Shown here: positions 43,409 through 56,050 of the stretch, in pieces
Numbering within the stretch: position 1 is the stretch's first letter
Layout of the letters: each line of letters starts with the position of its first letter
Origin: Morchella semilibera
Taxonomy: Eukaryota > Ascomycota > Pezizomycetes > Pezizales > Morchellaceae
Direction of reading: 5' to 3'
NCBI GenBank assembly: GCA_009192285.1
Contig: WBVU01000005.1
Span: 620,001-684,000 of the forward strand
Length of the DNA: 64,000 nt
Notes under the pieces: generated by a model
Told to the model about the DNA's origin: nothing
The model's database searches: none
Seen by the model: the letters and a program-made list of their open reading frames with translations, nothing else
Translations under genes and position numbers: made by a program

Positions 43409-43501
43409 CTACTCCCCCTTCCAAGCCGTCGTCCTCGACCGTTAAACCCTTCCATGGAAAAAACCCTGTGGGAAAAGCCATGATGAGGGAAGGTATCGGG
43501 A

Positions 43502-43954
43502 TTAATGCTCTGTCAACCGCCGCTGCCTCTTAGTCTGCCGTGCTCCGGACTCCGGGGCTACTGTCGCTTGACTCCGAGTGCGAGGACGGTTGCTAATAAC
43601 CGGTTTGGCGTTCTCGTCAGCCAGTGCCTCTTGGGGCTCTGGGGTTGCCAGCCGTTTCCGAGTGTTCTGCTTCCTATTGGGGTCCGCATCTTCACGATAG
43701 GGCCTCAGGAGCATCTCATGGAACACGTTATGAACCTTCCAGTCTGCTGGTAGGTCTAGTCGGTACGCTCGATTACCGACCTTTGCTAGTACTTCGAAGG
43801 GTCCAGTGAACTTGTCTGACCACTTATTATATCCGCCGAGGTTCCTGGTGTCTAGTAGGACCTTCTGCCCTGGTTCGAACTGCTGCGCTGCGGGACCAGG
43901 TCGTGACGCCATTTTTATCGTACGTCTGCTGCAAGGTTTCCGAGCCAAGTTCAT
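43502..43954 (-). pseudogene. Integrase C-terminal region of the retroelement
   Basis: The frame contains FEPGQKVLLDTRNLGG, then KFTGPFEVLAKVGNRAYRLD and VHNVFHEMLLRPY, the typical SH3-like and tail segment after a Ty3/gypsy integrase core. A basic tail ends in the LTR-proximal region. It is out of frame with the core domain upstream. Confidence 0.85.
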
Positions 43955-45530
43955 GTGGGCGGCGAGGGATTTCGTCAGGGGTTATTCCTTCGGCATCCAG
44001 CTGCTCAATCTCCACATCCGGGTGAGCCAGTTGAGCGAGGGTGAAACCCATAATTGCAATAGAATGGTGACTGCCCGGTAGAGGAGTGTTTGGGCGTTGT
44101 TGTAGGCGACTCGCAGATAGGAAGTAGGTCTCTCCACTTCTTAAACCTTGCCGGCCCGTAAATGCTCGTAGGTAGGACTCCATATGCTGGTTAGTCCTTT
44201 TGTCCCTGACCGATCTGTCTGCGGATGGAACGAGGTCGAAGAGTCTTTCTACGATCCCTAGTCGTTCTGTGATCGGCGGTCCCAGAAAAGCTGACACGAA
44301 CTGTGTTCCTCGGTCCGATACTATTGAATCGCGGGAGTCCGTGAAAAGCGCAGATGTCTTTGACGAAGGCTTTGTGCGGTTTGCTTGCCGCGTTGATTCC
44401 TGTCATTCGTGGTCAAATGAAGTTGGCGCCGACTGTCTTTACCTGATAGCCGTCAGGTGCTCATACAACGCATGACGTTCCGGAAACTTTGACCGCTCTT
44501 GGGATTTCTCTCAAAATCCATGGAGATGTGCACAAGGGTCGTGGCTACTCTAAGGGGCTGTGGAAGAGAATTGTCGTCGTCGCTGTTTGGCTCTTTGGCA
44601 TACATCGCTACGTGCGACATATTTGGCTACAATCCGTGGGTCATCCTGGCACGCAGAGTTCCCTGTCAATCAATTCCAAGGTTTTAATCTCTGCTTAGAT
44701 CCCTGCCGTTGGTCGGTCGTGATGGGTCTTCTAATGACCTGCTTGACTGCGTGCCCAGGCACTACCCAGCGCCTTCATGAGTCGCTGTAAATTCTGATCG
44801 GGGATCCCACTCTTGTTGCATGCCTCCCGCAAGATTGGTCTACCGGGTCCACAAGGGTTCCTCAGGATCTTCGTTTTATCAGGGCAGTTCCATGCCGGAA
44901 CTATCCTACAGTTCCATCGCCCTCTTCTTCATACCAGTTCTGCAGAGCCGCAAAGGCATTCCCACTCCTGGTATGTGTACCCACTGATCCACTGGACGCA
45001 CTTCTGATGAGCGATTGCACGAGGATTTCTTCACGGAGGTTCTATTCCCTTGTGTTCTTTCTGGCAAATGTCCGGGGAGGAGGTTTCTTTCCGCAAGGTT
45101 GCCAGCTGTGAGAGGAGCATTTTTACTCAGGCTGCGATCTCGGCACCTGACTGAACCCCCTTCCATGTAGCGTACTCGTGCCTGGTCAATGGCTCAGGTT
45201 TCCGTGGTCGCCTGGTCCGAAGTAGGCGGCAGTGGCTCGTTGAAAGTGAAAAAAAGAGGTAGACTATTCAGCTTTTCAGCGCCAACGGCCTGTTTTCTGG
45301 ACTAGCTTCTTGCGTACTTGTTATGTGAAAGTAACTAGATACGCGCATTTTTGGTGATCAGATATAGATCTGGATAGGTTATGTCCGTAACCCCTTAGCA
45401 ATGCGTACCTCAAAGTCAAGAAAACGAGGGGACGAGACCTGGAACGCAAATTGAACTCACTTGAACGGAGCATCTCTTTATCATAGATCTCATAGTTGAA
45501 CTTCGGCCTCGTCGGCTGACCGGAGCTTGC
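43955..45530 (-). pseudogene. Integrase zinc-binding and core region, frameshifted
   Basis: Short pieces in changing frames give TLELIDRELCVPG (H2C2-domain end) near 44690 and IVSDRGTQFVSAFLG near 44280-44330, the second catalytic-Asp motif of a retroviral-type integrase core. Several frame changes and stops lie between them. Confidence 0.75.
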
Positions 45531-45899
45531 GAGAGTGGCTATTAAAGGCCCTTAACCGCAGGAATGGTGGGAGGCAGGTACTTTCTTGGCACGGCAAAGT
45601 CATTGCGAGAGTAACACGACTAAGATGGACAAGACCCTGTTCCTCACCTGAGACTCACTGCTCCTTTAGTTGCGGAATGACGCTAGGACACCTTCCTCGT
45701 TCTCAAGGACAGGCCAGTGACATTGTTGGCAGAAAGGGCAATGTTCGTCGTAAGTGCTAACGGGAGGCGGGGATAAAGATGAGGAACAGCCGGTGTGTCG
45801 TAATAGAAGCATTACTTTCTTGTAGCTCCGCACCTCAGAAAGCATTCACTCTGCTGCTAGAGTGCGCCAGTGGACACGCGTTGGGGCCTACACATAAAC

Positions 45900-47000
45900 T
45901 CTCCATACAGGCAGAGTTTGGTGGAATTTCTTCAGGAGACCTTGTGCCAGGCTGGGCCCTGCATTGCGCATAACCAGCAGCTAATTTAGCGTCATGATAA
46001 GAGATGAAGAACGGTCGACTTCGTTGACAGTTATATAGTTCGGTAGGATCATACGTCAGGTCAAGCGAGTATGATTAGGCTAACCTCTTCACCTTCCTCT
46101 GTGGATATTAATCCAACTCGCAAAAGGTAATACTCTGAGAGCCTTCACCTTACTCGGGTGAGACCTGGGTGCCGCTACCTGATAGCTTGAATCCTAGGAA
46201 TTCTATCTCCGTTTGGAACCAAGCAGTCTTTTTCAGGTTGCCGAATAGGTGGTTTTGTCGTAGCCGCTCCAGCACCCTGCGCACGAGAGCTTCATGCTCT
46301 TCTCTAGACTTGGAATATATCAGGATATCATCCCAAGTAAACCACCAGGCCCTGATCTAACAGGTCCTTGAATATGGTATTAACCATAGCCTGGAACGTT
46401 GCCGGAGCGTTGGTCAAGCCGAAAGGCATTACTCTATACTCGAAGTGGCCGTATTTGGTCCGGAAAGCTGTCTTCCATCTTCCCCTTCGGCGATCCTTAC
46501 TAGGTTGTAACCGTTCTTGAGATCGATCTTGGTGAAGAAGAGAGCTCCTTTCGTCGAGTCTGCCAGCTCTGTCATGAGAGGCAGTGGGTACCGGTTCTTG
46601 ACTGTGACGGAGTTTAAGCCGCGGTAGTCAACGCATAACCGTAGTGACCCATCTTGTTTAGGGACGAAGAGGATTGGTGCCGCTGCTGGGCTGGAAGATG
46701 GGACAATTTTACCTGCCGCTAACATCTCGTCCAGGTATTCCCTCAACGCTTTCTGTTCCGGGGGTGACAATGCATAATAGGACCCCACGGAGGTTGGCTT
46801 CCGTCCAAGAGAGGAATCGTATGATCCCACTCACTATGTTCCGGCAGGCGTCCTGCTCCTTCAGGGGAGAACACATCTGCGTAGTCTTGGAACTCTTCCG
46901 GGATAGCACTAGCGAGAGTCTCGCTTCCCGTGTTTCGTGCCCAGAAAGGGTGTGACTCAAGAGGCATGTCAGGTTCCGGCATGTGTCGTAGAAGTCTAAC
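45900..47000 (-). pseudogene. Reverse transcriptase region, frameshifted
   Basis: Contains [40 protein letters not shown] and [15 protein letters not shown], then, after a frame change, [17 protein letters not shown]. At about 46335 an extra base splits the catalytic YLDD motif from the preceding frame. RNase H should follow toward 45.5 kb but is too broken to place. Confidence 0.88.
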
Positions 47001-47088
47001 GACCTTTTCTTGCCAACCTTCTTCGTACATGTCTCCTTCTGTCATCATGCAACCCTTAATCTGGCATTTGATACTATTGAAGGTAGCC

Positions 47089-47466
47089 TTATTCTGGCCC
47101 CAATGTATCGTAGGGTTGATGCTCTTCGAGCCATCGATGTGGTATGACGAGATCTTCTCCAGCAAAGGTACCTATTTCGCAGGTGACTAACCTGTCGAGG
47201 TGGCTACCGATGCGGAGTGTGAGAGGTTGGGTGACATGAGTACCGGAGTGTGGCATACGTGAGCCATCAGCTTGTTTAATGAGGAGAGTTGTAGTGCGAG
47301 TTTGAATTGGGATATCGGCCTGCTTAACACAGTTCCAGGACATAATCCATGTCTCGGTGCCGCTGTCTAGCAATGCTTGGACTGCATGAGTAAAGTGTTT
47401 GTTGGTCTTAGGGTTGAGCCATGAGATCTCTATCTCGAGGCGGGTTTCTCGGGTAATAGTAGTCAT
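47089..47466 (-). pseudogene. Retropepsin-like protease region
   Basis: 125 codons with ALLDSGTETW as the aspartic-protease active site (DSG) and flanking beta-strand pattern. It lies between gag and reverse transcriptase as expected, in its own frame. Whether it once was fused to pol in frame cannot be told from this copy. Confidence 0.75.
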
Positions 47467-47807
47467 TGTGTTATGGGTAGGGTTGTAGTAGTAGAGGAGG
47501 ATAGTTATCTTTCTCTCCTTCGAGGCGGATGAGGCCCTTTATATAGCCAAGTGCGGGGTCGCTTTGACACATCATGCCCAAAGAATACCTTGCCCTAATC
47601 ACGAGTTCCTACTTTGCATTGGCAGTCTCTCCACAGGGTTTATGGCAAGTCAACAGTGCGCAGTGCGTCTACTGTCCGCTATCTGCGTGGCCCTCTGATT
47701 TCTGAACTTCTAGATTCGAGTCTTGGTTTCTGGCATTGGTCATTGCTTTCTCGCAGTATGGTTTTTATAAGGAGATTTTTATTTTCGTGCCCTAACAACT
47801 TATTTAT

Positions 47808-50288
47808 TCATAACCCTAACAAAAAGAAAACCATAAGGAATGTAACAATTTTAATCTTCCCCAAGTGCCGTAATCCTAGCCCTAAATGCTTCGCCTTGAG
47901 GTCCCAATTTCTGCCTTTTCTCACTCTCCCCTTCCGGTTCCTTCGTCCTCGAAGTCTTACTCTCCCTTCTCCTCTTTTCCCACTTGATCGTTCCGTCCCA
48001 CCTGCCATCCTGACCCTTGTGGTCGAGTAACATTCTTTTGTCCAGTGACCTTCTCTTCCGCACCGAAGGCACTTGTTTTCCTTTGCCATTGGTCTTTCTC
48101 TGCTTGGGTGGCTCCTAAGCTACCTGTCGCTGGGCGAGGCTTGTGAGGAGAATCCTCTCGTTCCTTTCTACGGGGACGGGATTCATCACGCTCCTTTTTA
48201 CGGGGGCGGGGTCGCTGGCGTTTGGATTCTTGGTGCTTAGGTTCTCGAGGTTCCTGGGGTTTCGCTGGTTCTCTTCCCCGCAGAATCTTCTGGCGGGCTC
48301 TGACTTCAGCATCTTTTCTTCCCACTCTTCGAACCCATGCTAACCAATCTGGAAACTCAGACGGTTCTTCAATCGCAGCGGATAGTCTCTGTTCCAACGT
48401 GGAGTTTATTCCTGTTAGAATCATGGACTTCATGACGATTGGGCCTACTCGAGCGTCCCATTCGAGGTTTTGCATCTCGTTGATGTAATCGTCGATAGGA
48501 CCAGTTTGACGGAGATTATCCATCTTCTGTTTGGCCTGTTCTTGACTGGTGCGATTACCATACTGGATGCGAAGTTCCTGCTTGAAACGTTCCCAAGTAC
48601 CGAGCCTAGGTTCTACACTAAGCCTTTCCTTAAAGTTGCGCCAGAAACTTGCTGCACTCCCGGTGAATTCCAGAGATGCCCAAAGGATTCGAGTCTTGTC
48701 ATCCCATGTGACTCGGGGTTGGAGGTCCATTAGGATCTCCATTCGATCGATCCAATGGCGGACGTCTTCGTCGGGTTTGCCAGAGAAGGGGATCTTGGCC
48801 TGCTTAGGGGTTTCTCCCTTGCGATGGCTGTGGGGTACCGGTGACTGCGTTTCTGCTCGTCGGCGGTGCCTGTCCCGTCTTCTCTTTCGTCTCCTATCAT
48901 CATCGGAGGAGCTGGATGAGTCTGATGAGCTTGGACTATCATCCCTCCTGTGTTTCCTTCTTCCTCTTCCCCCACCATTTCCTCCACCATTTCCTGCCGC
49001 TCCCTTCTCCAGTACAGGCTCCTCCTCCCTCCTACGTTTACCGTAGGATCTTCTGGGTGGTGGAGACGGGGATTTACTCCTCCTCCTGTTGGCTGGGGGT
49101 GAGGGTGGCGGTGCCCTTCCTCCTCTTGGGGAATCATTCTCAGACTCGACCCGTGGCTGTTTTCCCTTAAATGCTTTCAGGGCTACCTTCAGCATTTTCC
49201 TCAACTCTGGCTGGATGGCGTCGGCAACGGGGGTAGGTGGCTTTGGTGGTGGGACTGTCTGTGCTGCTGTCACAGTTGCCGCTAGCCCCTCGGGTAACTC
49301 CAGGTTTTTCTCCTGTTGCTGAGCCTGTATGTAGGCTGCTAGCGCCTGGGTTTGTTGCCGTTGTTGCTCATTCTCGAGGGCCATTTGCCGGAACCTTAGC
49401 TCAGTTGCTGCCTGTTGGTTTTTGCGCATAGGCTTGGAACTGGCTAGCCAAAGTACCTAGGGCGGTGGTCATCTGCCCTTGTTGTCCTTCTACCTCCCGG
49501 AACTTCCCTTGTAGTTCTCCCACCAGTTGTTGTCCGCCCTGGACTACCTGGCCGTGTTGATGCTCCCTTGCCCTGGCTTCTGCCTGAAGGGCCCAGTCCG
49601 TCTGAGCTGCGAGACCTCTCATGCCCTGGACGAGTACCTCGGTCCTGAGGGGTCGTGGGGTCTCCTGCTCGTAGGACATTTCGCCGATGGAAGAGGTGCT
49701 CGCGTAGCTGGCGTCGCTCATATCCCCATTCGAACCAGAGCGCCTCACTGTAATAGTGGCCTGCCTGGTTGGAGTTTCGAAGGGGTTGAGCTCCCTGCTG
49801 GCGGAGCTGCGAGTGATCCTCTTCGGGTCTCGTTTGCGGACCTTCTTCGGGCCTTGGCTTTGAGGGGGGCGGGGTTCCATAGCTCTGTGGCGGGGGTGTC
49901 CCTGGCTCTGCTGGCTATTGTGGGATGGGCCTGGGCCATGGCGGTGTCTTTGTCTCGGACCACGATGGCTTCCGCCATATCTTGGTCTTCCCGCGAGGTT
50001 AACGCTAGTGGGAGGGACATCTTTAAAGAATTCGATGGGGAGATCGGGGGTGTTGTTGCACCAAAGTAGAGGAGTGAACCAAGGTACCGAGTGCGCTAAG
50101 CCGTGAGAGTTCTGGCGAAGCGTTATGAGGATGGAGGGGGTGGAGTTGGGCTCAAGGATATTTTCCTTGAAGGTGGCGATGGTGCGTGCTTCTGTGAAGA
50201 AGCCTTGGTGTTGGAGGTAGCCGCAGTAGAGATGTTCTGCGCTGCCTCGAGGGACGGAGAAAGAAGTCTCACAGGGGAAGCGAAGCAT
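47808..50288 (-). pseudogene. Gag region with zinc knuckle, in three frames
   Basis: Three overlapping frames: 49401-50288, 47957-49429 and 47808-48089. The middle one carries the retrotransposon Gag core (SLEFTGSAASFWRNFKERL, WERFKQELRIQYG, DDYINEMQNLEW) after an Arg/Ser-rich stretch; the last one carries the CCHC knuckle CLRCGREGHWTKEC. The frame change at 49401-49429 falls in a Gln-rich coiled-coil segment (MALENEQQRQQTQALAAYIQ), so it looks like an indel and not a programmed shift. Confidence 0.88.
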
Positions 50289-50526
50289 GTACTAATCCTC
50301 TTGATCACTACTTCTTATACCGAGTGCCCGTGTACTATCCGTACCTAGCAATCACACAAGGTAATCGAAGTGTTGTCTTGAGAGATATGGTAGGCTTGCT
50401 TATAGAAGGAGCAGAGTTGGACAGAGAGTCCAAAGGTTTTCTCTGATTGCGACGTGGAGGCGGAGGTACCAGTAGATGGCTCTCTCCACAGTCATAGGGT
50501 ATGCGACCGGATAAGGTACAATATAG

Positions 50527-50920
50527 TGTAAAGGGATATCTCAGAAGTCACTAAGATATGGCTAATGCTAAGCGATAGTTCTGTAGCTTTTTAAACTTGT
50601 AATATTGTAGACCGGATTCCGTTCGCTTGAGAGGATGATGGTTCCCCTAAGACGACGGGAATCCTACTAGCTATTTATACATGACGAACCCCCTTAAACC
50701 CGCTAACTCCATCAATAGCAAATCTCCCGCAATGCCTCCGCTACTGCTCCGACTTCCTACGAGGTGGGGTATCCAAGGGTCCACTCATAAGGTGTGGTAG
50801 TGGTTGCCGGAGTTATAACCGAACCCCGCTTCTGGGCGTACGTCACTCTTCCATCGCGCCATCATACCAGGACAATACCATTGTACTACCAGTACCGCGC
50901 TTCCAAGCAATCCTGTAACA
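50527..50920 (-). repeat. 5' LTR of the Ty3/gypsy element
   Basis: 394 bp, same ends as the 3' LTR and followed by the second GTACC target copy at 50921-50925. Confidence 0.95.
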
Positions 50921-52716
50921 GTACCCTACCTCTGGAGAGTGGGAGGAATAGTGAAGTTTCATGCCCACAATGAGTAAAAAGGGGGGAGGGGGAGACCATG
51001 GCAGAGGATTCATCAGAACCGAGTGATTTCCGGTGATTATAGCACAAAACATAACTACTCGGTTTCGGGATGAGGGTATTTATCACAACTCCAGGTTACT
51101 GCAAGATATTCTCAGGGCCTCCAGGGGAAATACAACTAACAGAGAACGTTTGGGCTCGAATGATGGCTTGTGACTGTAACTAATCATCTTTCAGATATTG
51201 TTCGGGGTTTCATGGGCGACAAATCGAAAGAAAGTCTCGCAGACGGCAAATTCAATTCCATTTCGGAAACTATAGAGGATATTTTGGTGGCTAATCGGAC
51301 ATCGTTTTGTCGTAGCCTAGGGCTGCATGTAAAGTATCAATAAATTGTGGTAGTAGGTGCTGCTCCCGAGCACAGCCAACCATTGCGACTAGGACTAAAT
51401 GTGACTGTTTTATTTGTCTATAAGGCACTCTCCTTGTATTTAATATTGGAATACTATGAGAATTTCAAAATCAATCGATGTTCCTCGAGTGGTGGCTCAT
51501 AACTGTAGAGTGAAGAAGCGATGCTGGAGAATTTTAAAGAAACAAAGACTGACTGATCATGAAGCGCGCACGTTATGCCTCCGAAGGCCCACAAAAGCAA
51601 AACTAAGGCCGGCATTCCTCCACTCCTAGAGGCCGGAGGTTGTCCCCAGTCTTCTTATCATCTTGAGGTATAAAGTTCGGTATTATTTTCACCACCGGTG
51701 GTAGGATAAGTTACTACCGTTGGTAAAATTTATTTTGACACATTTACCGCTCCATAAACTTGTGTGTTAGCAGTGCGCAACTCACTGGCCAAAATTCCCT
51801 CTGGCCTGCCGTTTTTAAACTAGTAATATTCAGGGAGCACCAATGGGAGGATCCGGAATTAGTAATATTTTGTGTGTAAATTGCGCAAGTGATTCAATTT
51901 CATTGTGTTAATACCTTATGTTTTTTTGCAGTGTAAATTGCAGGGTAGGCACGACACAACTAGAAAAATTTAGGAAGTAATTGAACTAGGAAATCCGAAC
52001 CAGGGGTGGTTTGGGGTTAAGCAGCCATAGGGTGGGCGTGGTATCAAGGCTTGATTAGATGTGGGTTGGTACCGAGCTGTACTAGCTGTGTAGGTATAGC
52101 AGGACCCCAATAGTAGCATGGTTGATGGTAGCATATTTTTGGCTAATCCCGAGTGAATTGGCCCAAACAAATCTGATTATGAGCGATCGACCTATTTTAT
52201 TTCTTTGCCATTCGTACTCGCGCGTTAATTAAATATTGTTACAACCAAATGATTCTACTGTATTCCGATCGCGACTTTGTAATTAACTGAGTAACTCGGT
52301 ACTTCAATAGCAATACACATACCACTGTTTCGTAAAAACATACGTACCGGTGTTCCCTACAGTCTACTGGTGGCCCCCAAAGCACCGCTGTTCCCTCCAC
52401 TTTACCGCCGCCCCTGCCCCCCCCCCCCCAGTCGCCGCTGTTCCCTACAATATACGTATACCTGTATCCTACAGGTACCACTCTAAAACAGATCAAGCCA
52501 ATGAGTAGGAGACTAGGGTCGGAGGTAGGAGGTTAATTCTATAATTAATTTTACATCAACTGGCAGTCGCGGGTTGGCCCCTATGGTTGCGGACACCTGC
52601 TTTCGTGCTAAGACCTATCAATGATATTAGAGGCAGTCGGGAAATTGCCCAATCAGGTAATTATATGGCAAACGCTCTAGATCTATTGCCTAAGTAGGCA
52701 ACTTTGGGCGACATTG

Positions 52717-52743
52717 ATTTGGTTTCTTACTAAGAAACCAAAT
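52717..52743. repeat. Perfect 12-bp-arm hairpin
   Basis: ATTTGGTTTCTT, a 3-nt loop (ACT), then AAGAAACCAAAT. It could fold into a very stable hairpin or be the centre of a foldback element; no T-run follows and no gene precedes it. Confidence 0.7.
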
Positions 52744-53170
52744 TTTAGGAGTTCACTAGCTCCACAACCATAAACGATAAAATTAACTCTGTCATGGTGT
52801 AGAGCGGAGGCTAAAGCATTACTTATTGCGATTTCCTGGTCAGTTGTCAGTTGCCCACGAGGCCGACAGAGGGAAGAGGTATTCGAGTTCCCAATCTAGA
52901 CATTGCGCCCAGTGTTGGTGTATGGGCTTGTATTTGGTGAAGCACCACGTAAATGGGAACATATCCAACATCTATGTTGCAAACACCCTAATATTTTTTC
53001 ACGAGCAAAGAATTTTGGAAAGTTGGGGCCGGCTACAGGTGTCCGCAACCGTACGCTTGAGTATCCCTGCTGCAGCACAATGCGGGGTAGCCCCAAGTTT
53101 AGGGATCCCGCAACCTCGCAACCTCGTGGGTAAACACTTATCCTTATCGATAAGACCATAAGAGCCTCAT

Positions 53171-53270
53171 TAGAGCGATTTGGCCAATCTAAATATTTAG
53201 TTCTTGGCGATAGTTTTTGTCAAAATTTGAGCTGAAAATTTGAAAAACAGGGATCGGCCAAATCACTCTA
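53171..53270. mobile_element. 100-bp TA-flanked MITE
   Basis: TA at both ends (53171-53172, 53269-53270) encloses inverted arms GAGCGATTTGGCCAATC / GATCGGCCAAATCACTC with two mismatches. This fits a Tc1/mariner-type non-autonomous element. Its arms are unlike those of 2604-2844. Confidence 0.7.
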
Positions 53271-53589
53271 CTGTCAGTTCCCATACACAAGGTGAGAGGC
53301 ATGATCCTTGGCGCCACTTGATCTTGGCTGGGTACGAAACAGTGATTACATCGCGAGTGGGATACATATACCAGCTCATTCGGGCGGTTGCCAAGCGCGG
53401 TGTTGGCTGTGAAGGGCTCTTTAAGGGGTGGTATTTTTCAGCTCCTCTGCAAAATTTCCGAATGAGTATTAGGAAGCGCCATCATATATTGTGTCGTCGG
53501 TTGCGAATCATTTTCCGACTCATTTGATATAGTTGCGTCTCGCTATATGGCGGAGGTCGTTATGCCAGTTCCCTTGTACTCGCAACTTC

Positions 53590-53712
53590 ATAGCGCTTCT
53601 GAACACAACCGCTATTACATGCCATACAAAAAATGTAGTCTTGGCGGGTTTTTTATGTGTATGCAATATTAGTCGTGTTCAAAAACGCTATGAGATTGCG
53701 AGTATACTGCCC
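53590..53712 (+). repeat. Degenerate dispersed repeat, copy 3
   Basis: Shares TTACATGCCATACAAAAAATG, GTCTTGGCGGG, GTATGCAATA and the following GCGAGTACT-like block with the copies at 3.0-4.26 kb. Confidence 0.4.
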
Positions 53713-53940
53713 CGTATGAGAATGCTCTCTGGGGGTTCTATCGTACCCATGCCCCCCTACAAGCAGCTTCTCACCGTAGGGTCTGTAACATTGTCGCTAA
53801 TATTGACAATTTCATTTGTGTTTATTAGCATAATAATGACATAATAAATTAACGAGCTTGCCTAGCCGATTGTCGCTCACAGGTTTTCGGTTAATCAAAT
53901 AGGATTTCGCAGAATAAATCATAATTAATTCGCTTATTGG

Positions 53941-54013
53941 TTACGGGGGTAGGGCTCCAGAACTATGGCCTGCTGCAAGTTGTGGAGACTTTCACCTACC
54001 CCTGTAGTGCTAA
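53941..54013. repeat. Small palindromic MITE, decayed copy 2
   Basis: TTACGGGGGTAGG on the left and CCTACCCCTGTAGTGCTAAG on the right mirror the ends of the element at 34293-34383. The interior has diverged. Confidence 0.45.
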
Positions 54014-55136
54014 GCAATTCTTGGCATAGCAGATTATTTTGAAGAACACATACTACGTAACTCTATGATACTGGTCTATTCTTCTTCTTTACAAATTGAA
54101 CAACGGAGCTGTTGGTATCTGTGAGGCTCAAGGGATTGATGACGCTCAAGTTGAAATTACCAAGAATCATGCCCGTCCCCTCGTGCAAATGGTGTCAGCT
54201 CTATTTTGTTTATCTGATTAGGCAGTGGTGTGATCGGTGCAATCAGGTTGTATATTTGCAAAACCTCTATTCACCAGGCTAGCTGTTATGTACTCCAATT
54301 GTGTTATAGAGGGTGTATACTCACTTTAATTAAAAAGTCGGAGTTTTTGATAAACGTTTGATCAACGATTTCCGACGACTTATTTAGCGCGCGGGTACCT
54401 CGGAGGTTTTCTACCTGGAGACCGCGCTACCCTGGGTATCGAGCGACAGGGTCCCGGACCATTTCCGGAGATTCCGGATTCTGAGAGCATTTTGAAATCG
54501 TTCTGTTGATATATCTTATCCGGAGACCTTTGTCGTCATTAGGGTCTTTTTGCTAACGACCACAACACCCATTAACACTAAACCGAAATACCCAAGGCTC
54601 TAGCTCTGGCGCATACCGGGTGCATATCACATCGTTTTTTGAATTCCGTGCTTGACAATACACCGTCCGATACCCGGGGTATTAATCCTGAGGATTATCC
54701 TTTGCGAGTATTCCCTATACTATGCGTGCCAAGTCCCTAATGCACGAAGGTCCTGGGTATTGCGTTTAGTGTTAACGACTTGGTGGTCGTTGGCTAAAAG
54801 ACGATTGCGAGCTTCTTCGGGTTACTCTAGTGACAGACACCTCCGCGAAGGATCGTTACGCCTCCATGTTCCGTCGTCGCAAACTAGGCTATAATAGAGA
54901 GAATATACTTGAAATCTCCGCCCAACTGCGACTTTTGGGCCAAGACATGCTGAGGAGAGTCTGGTGTCTGCATATTATACAAACCTGGTGTTTGTCTTTC
55001 TAGATAGGGTAATAACCCAGTCGGGATAGCAACAAGAAACCTCTGCAAACGGTATTTTTTTGTCCAAGATTGCCAAGGCTGCAGGGCACCAGGTTCTGAG
55101 CATGTCTCGCCTACCAGGTATTGGCATCACAGCTCG

Positions 55137-56050
55137 GTGTTATTGATCCCTGCCCCGCGCGCCCCGCGCCCTTCAACCCACCTCGCCCCGCTGGCTACAT
55201 GTAGCTATATTATCTATACCGACACGACCCCCCGCCAGACGCCGAACTCCTTCGTGACGATTGACGCTGGCCCCGCCGCTACAGGAAAGGCCGCTACCGA
55301 TAAGACGGCAAAGAATGGGACGGCCGAACTGGTCGCCAACGAGTTGGGAGATATCACGAAGGGCGGATGAGCGACAAAGCAAGAGATGGAACCGGAGCCA
55401 GGGCTAGCACCGCGACGCCTCCATTTAGCATTCATCGCGCTTCTCATAGCCACTGCATACCCCGTCCTCCTCCTCCTCTTACGCATGCGCAATGCCTCGG
55501 CATGATTACTCCTGTCCCACACCTTTCCCTTCCCCATTCCTCCGTAAACCGACGCTGTAACCTTCCACCCCTCTGCCCTCCCCCACCAGCTCACAAACAG
55601 AATCCTGCACGACACTTACTATGCCACCATAGCCCCGCGCCATGCAACTCTACCACCACCACATCCGCTCCGCGGGCGGAACCCCCATCCGCTGAACGCC
55701 TTCGGATTGCCGAACGCACAACCCGTTTTATAGCATCAACGCGCGGACCCGCTGTCACCGCCGTCGCGCTCAGTGTGCTGTGCTTGCGGCGGCGAACTAT
55801 GCCCAGCCGGTCCTATCAAAGCTAGTACATGGAGTGCTGCGTGTGGTGTCGTTAGGCAAGAGGTGGTCGAGAAGCAGCAGCGGTGTGGCGGGGGTGGATG
55901 CTAATACTGTGGGTGAGGGTGTGCGTCATGCCGTGAAGAACGTGGAGGGCCCGCGGAAGCGCGCGGGGGGCGCGTCGCTGGTGATGGAGGTGTTTAGTCG
56001 GGCTGTGGGCGACCGCGTAGGGTGGTGGGCGGGGACCTGCGGTGGTTAGC
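55137..56050. pseudogene. GC-rich coding-like island, possible decayed gene
   Basis: GC content rises sharply over about 0.9 kb. Plus-strand frames include AANYAQPVLSKLVHGVLRVV near 55790-55850 continuing to 56049 and a 152-codon frame at 55367-55825, overlapping in different phases. I recognise no family. Its resemblance in composition to 21228-22960 suggests a shared origin or similar fate, but no clear sequence match was found by eye. Confidence 0.25.

Larger units (their letters stand above)
43001..50920 (-). mobile_element. Ty3/gypsy LTR retrotransposon, non-functional copy
   Basis: LTRs at 43001-43408 (3' LTR) and 50527-50920 (5' LTR), both TG..CA, with the 5-bp target duplication GTACC at 42996-43000 and 50921-50925. 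On the minus strand the order is gag, protease, reverse transcriptase, RNase H region, integrase, C-terminal tail, which is the Ty3/gypsy order. A polypurine tract (GGAAGGGGGAGTAG) abuts the 3' LTR at 43409-43422. No tRNA primer site can be recognised next to the 5' LTR. Many single-base indels break the frames, so the copy cannot be autonomous. Confidence 0.95.

Noticed and set aside
48549-49046. Plus-strand ORFs of 100-180 codons over the retrotransposon gag
   Set aside because: Antisense of an Arg/Ser-rich gag; the minus strand shows the Gag core and CCHC knuckle.
49401-49429. A programmed frameshift between the two gag frames
   Set aside because: The overlap is in the middle of gag and there are many other single-base frame breaks in the element and indels between its LTRs, so random or assembly indels explain it better.
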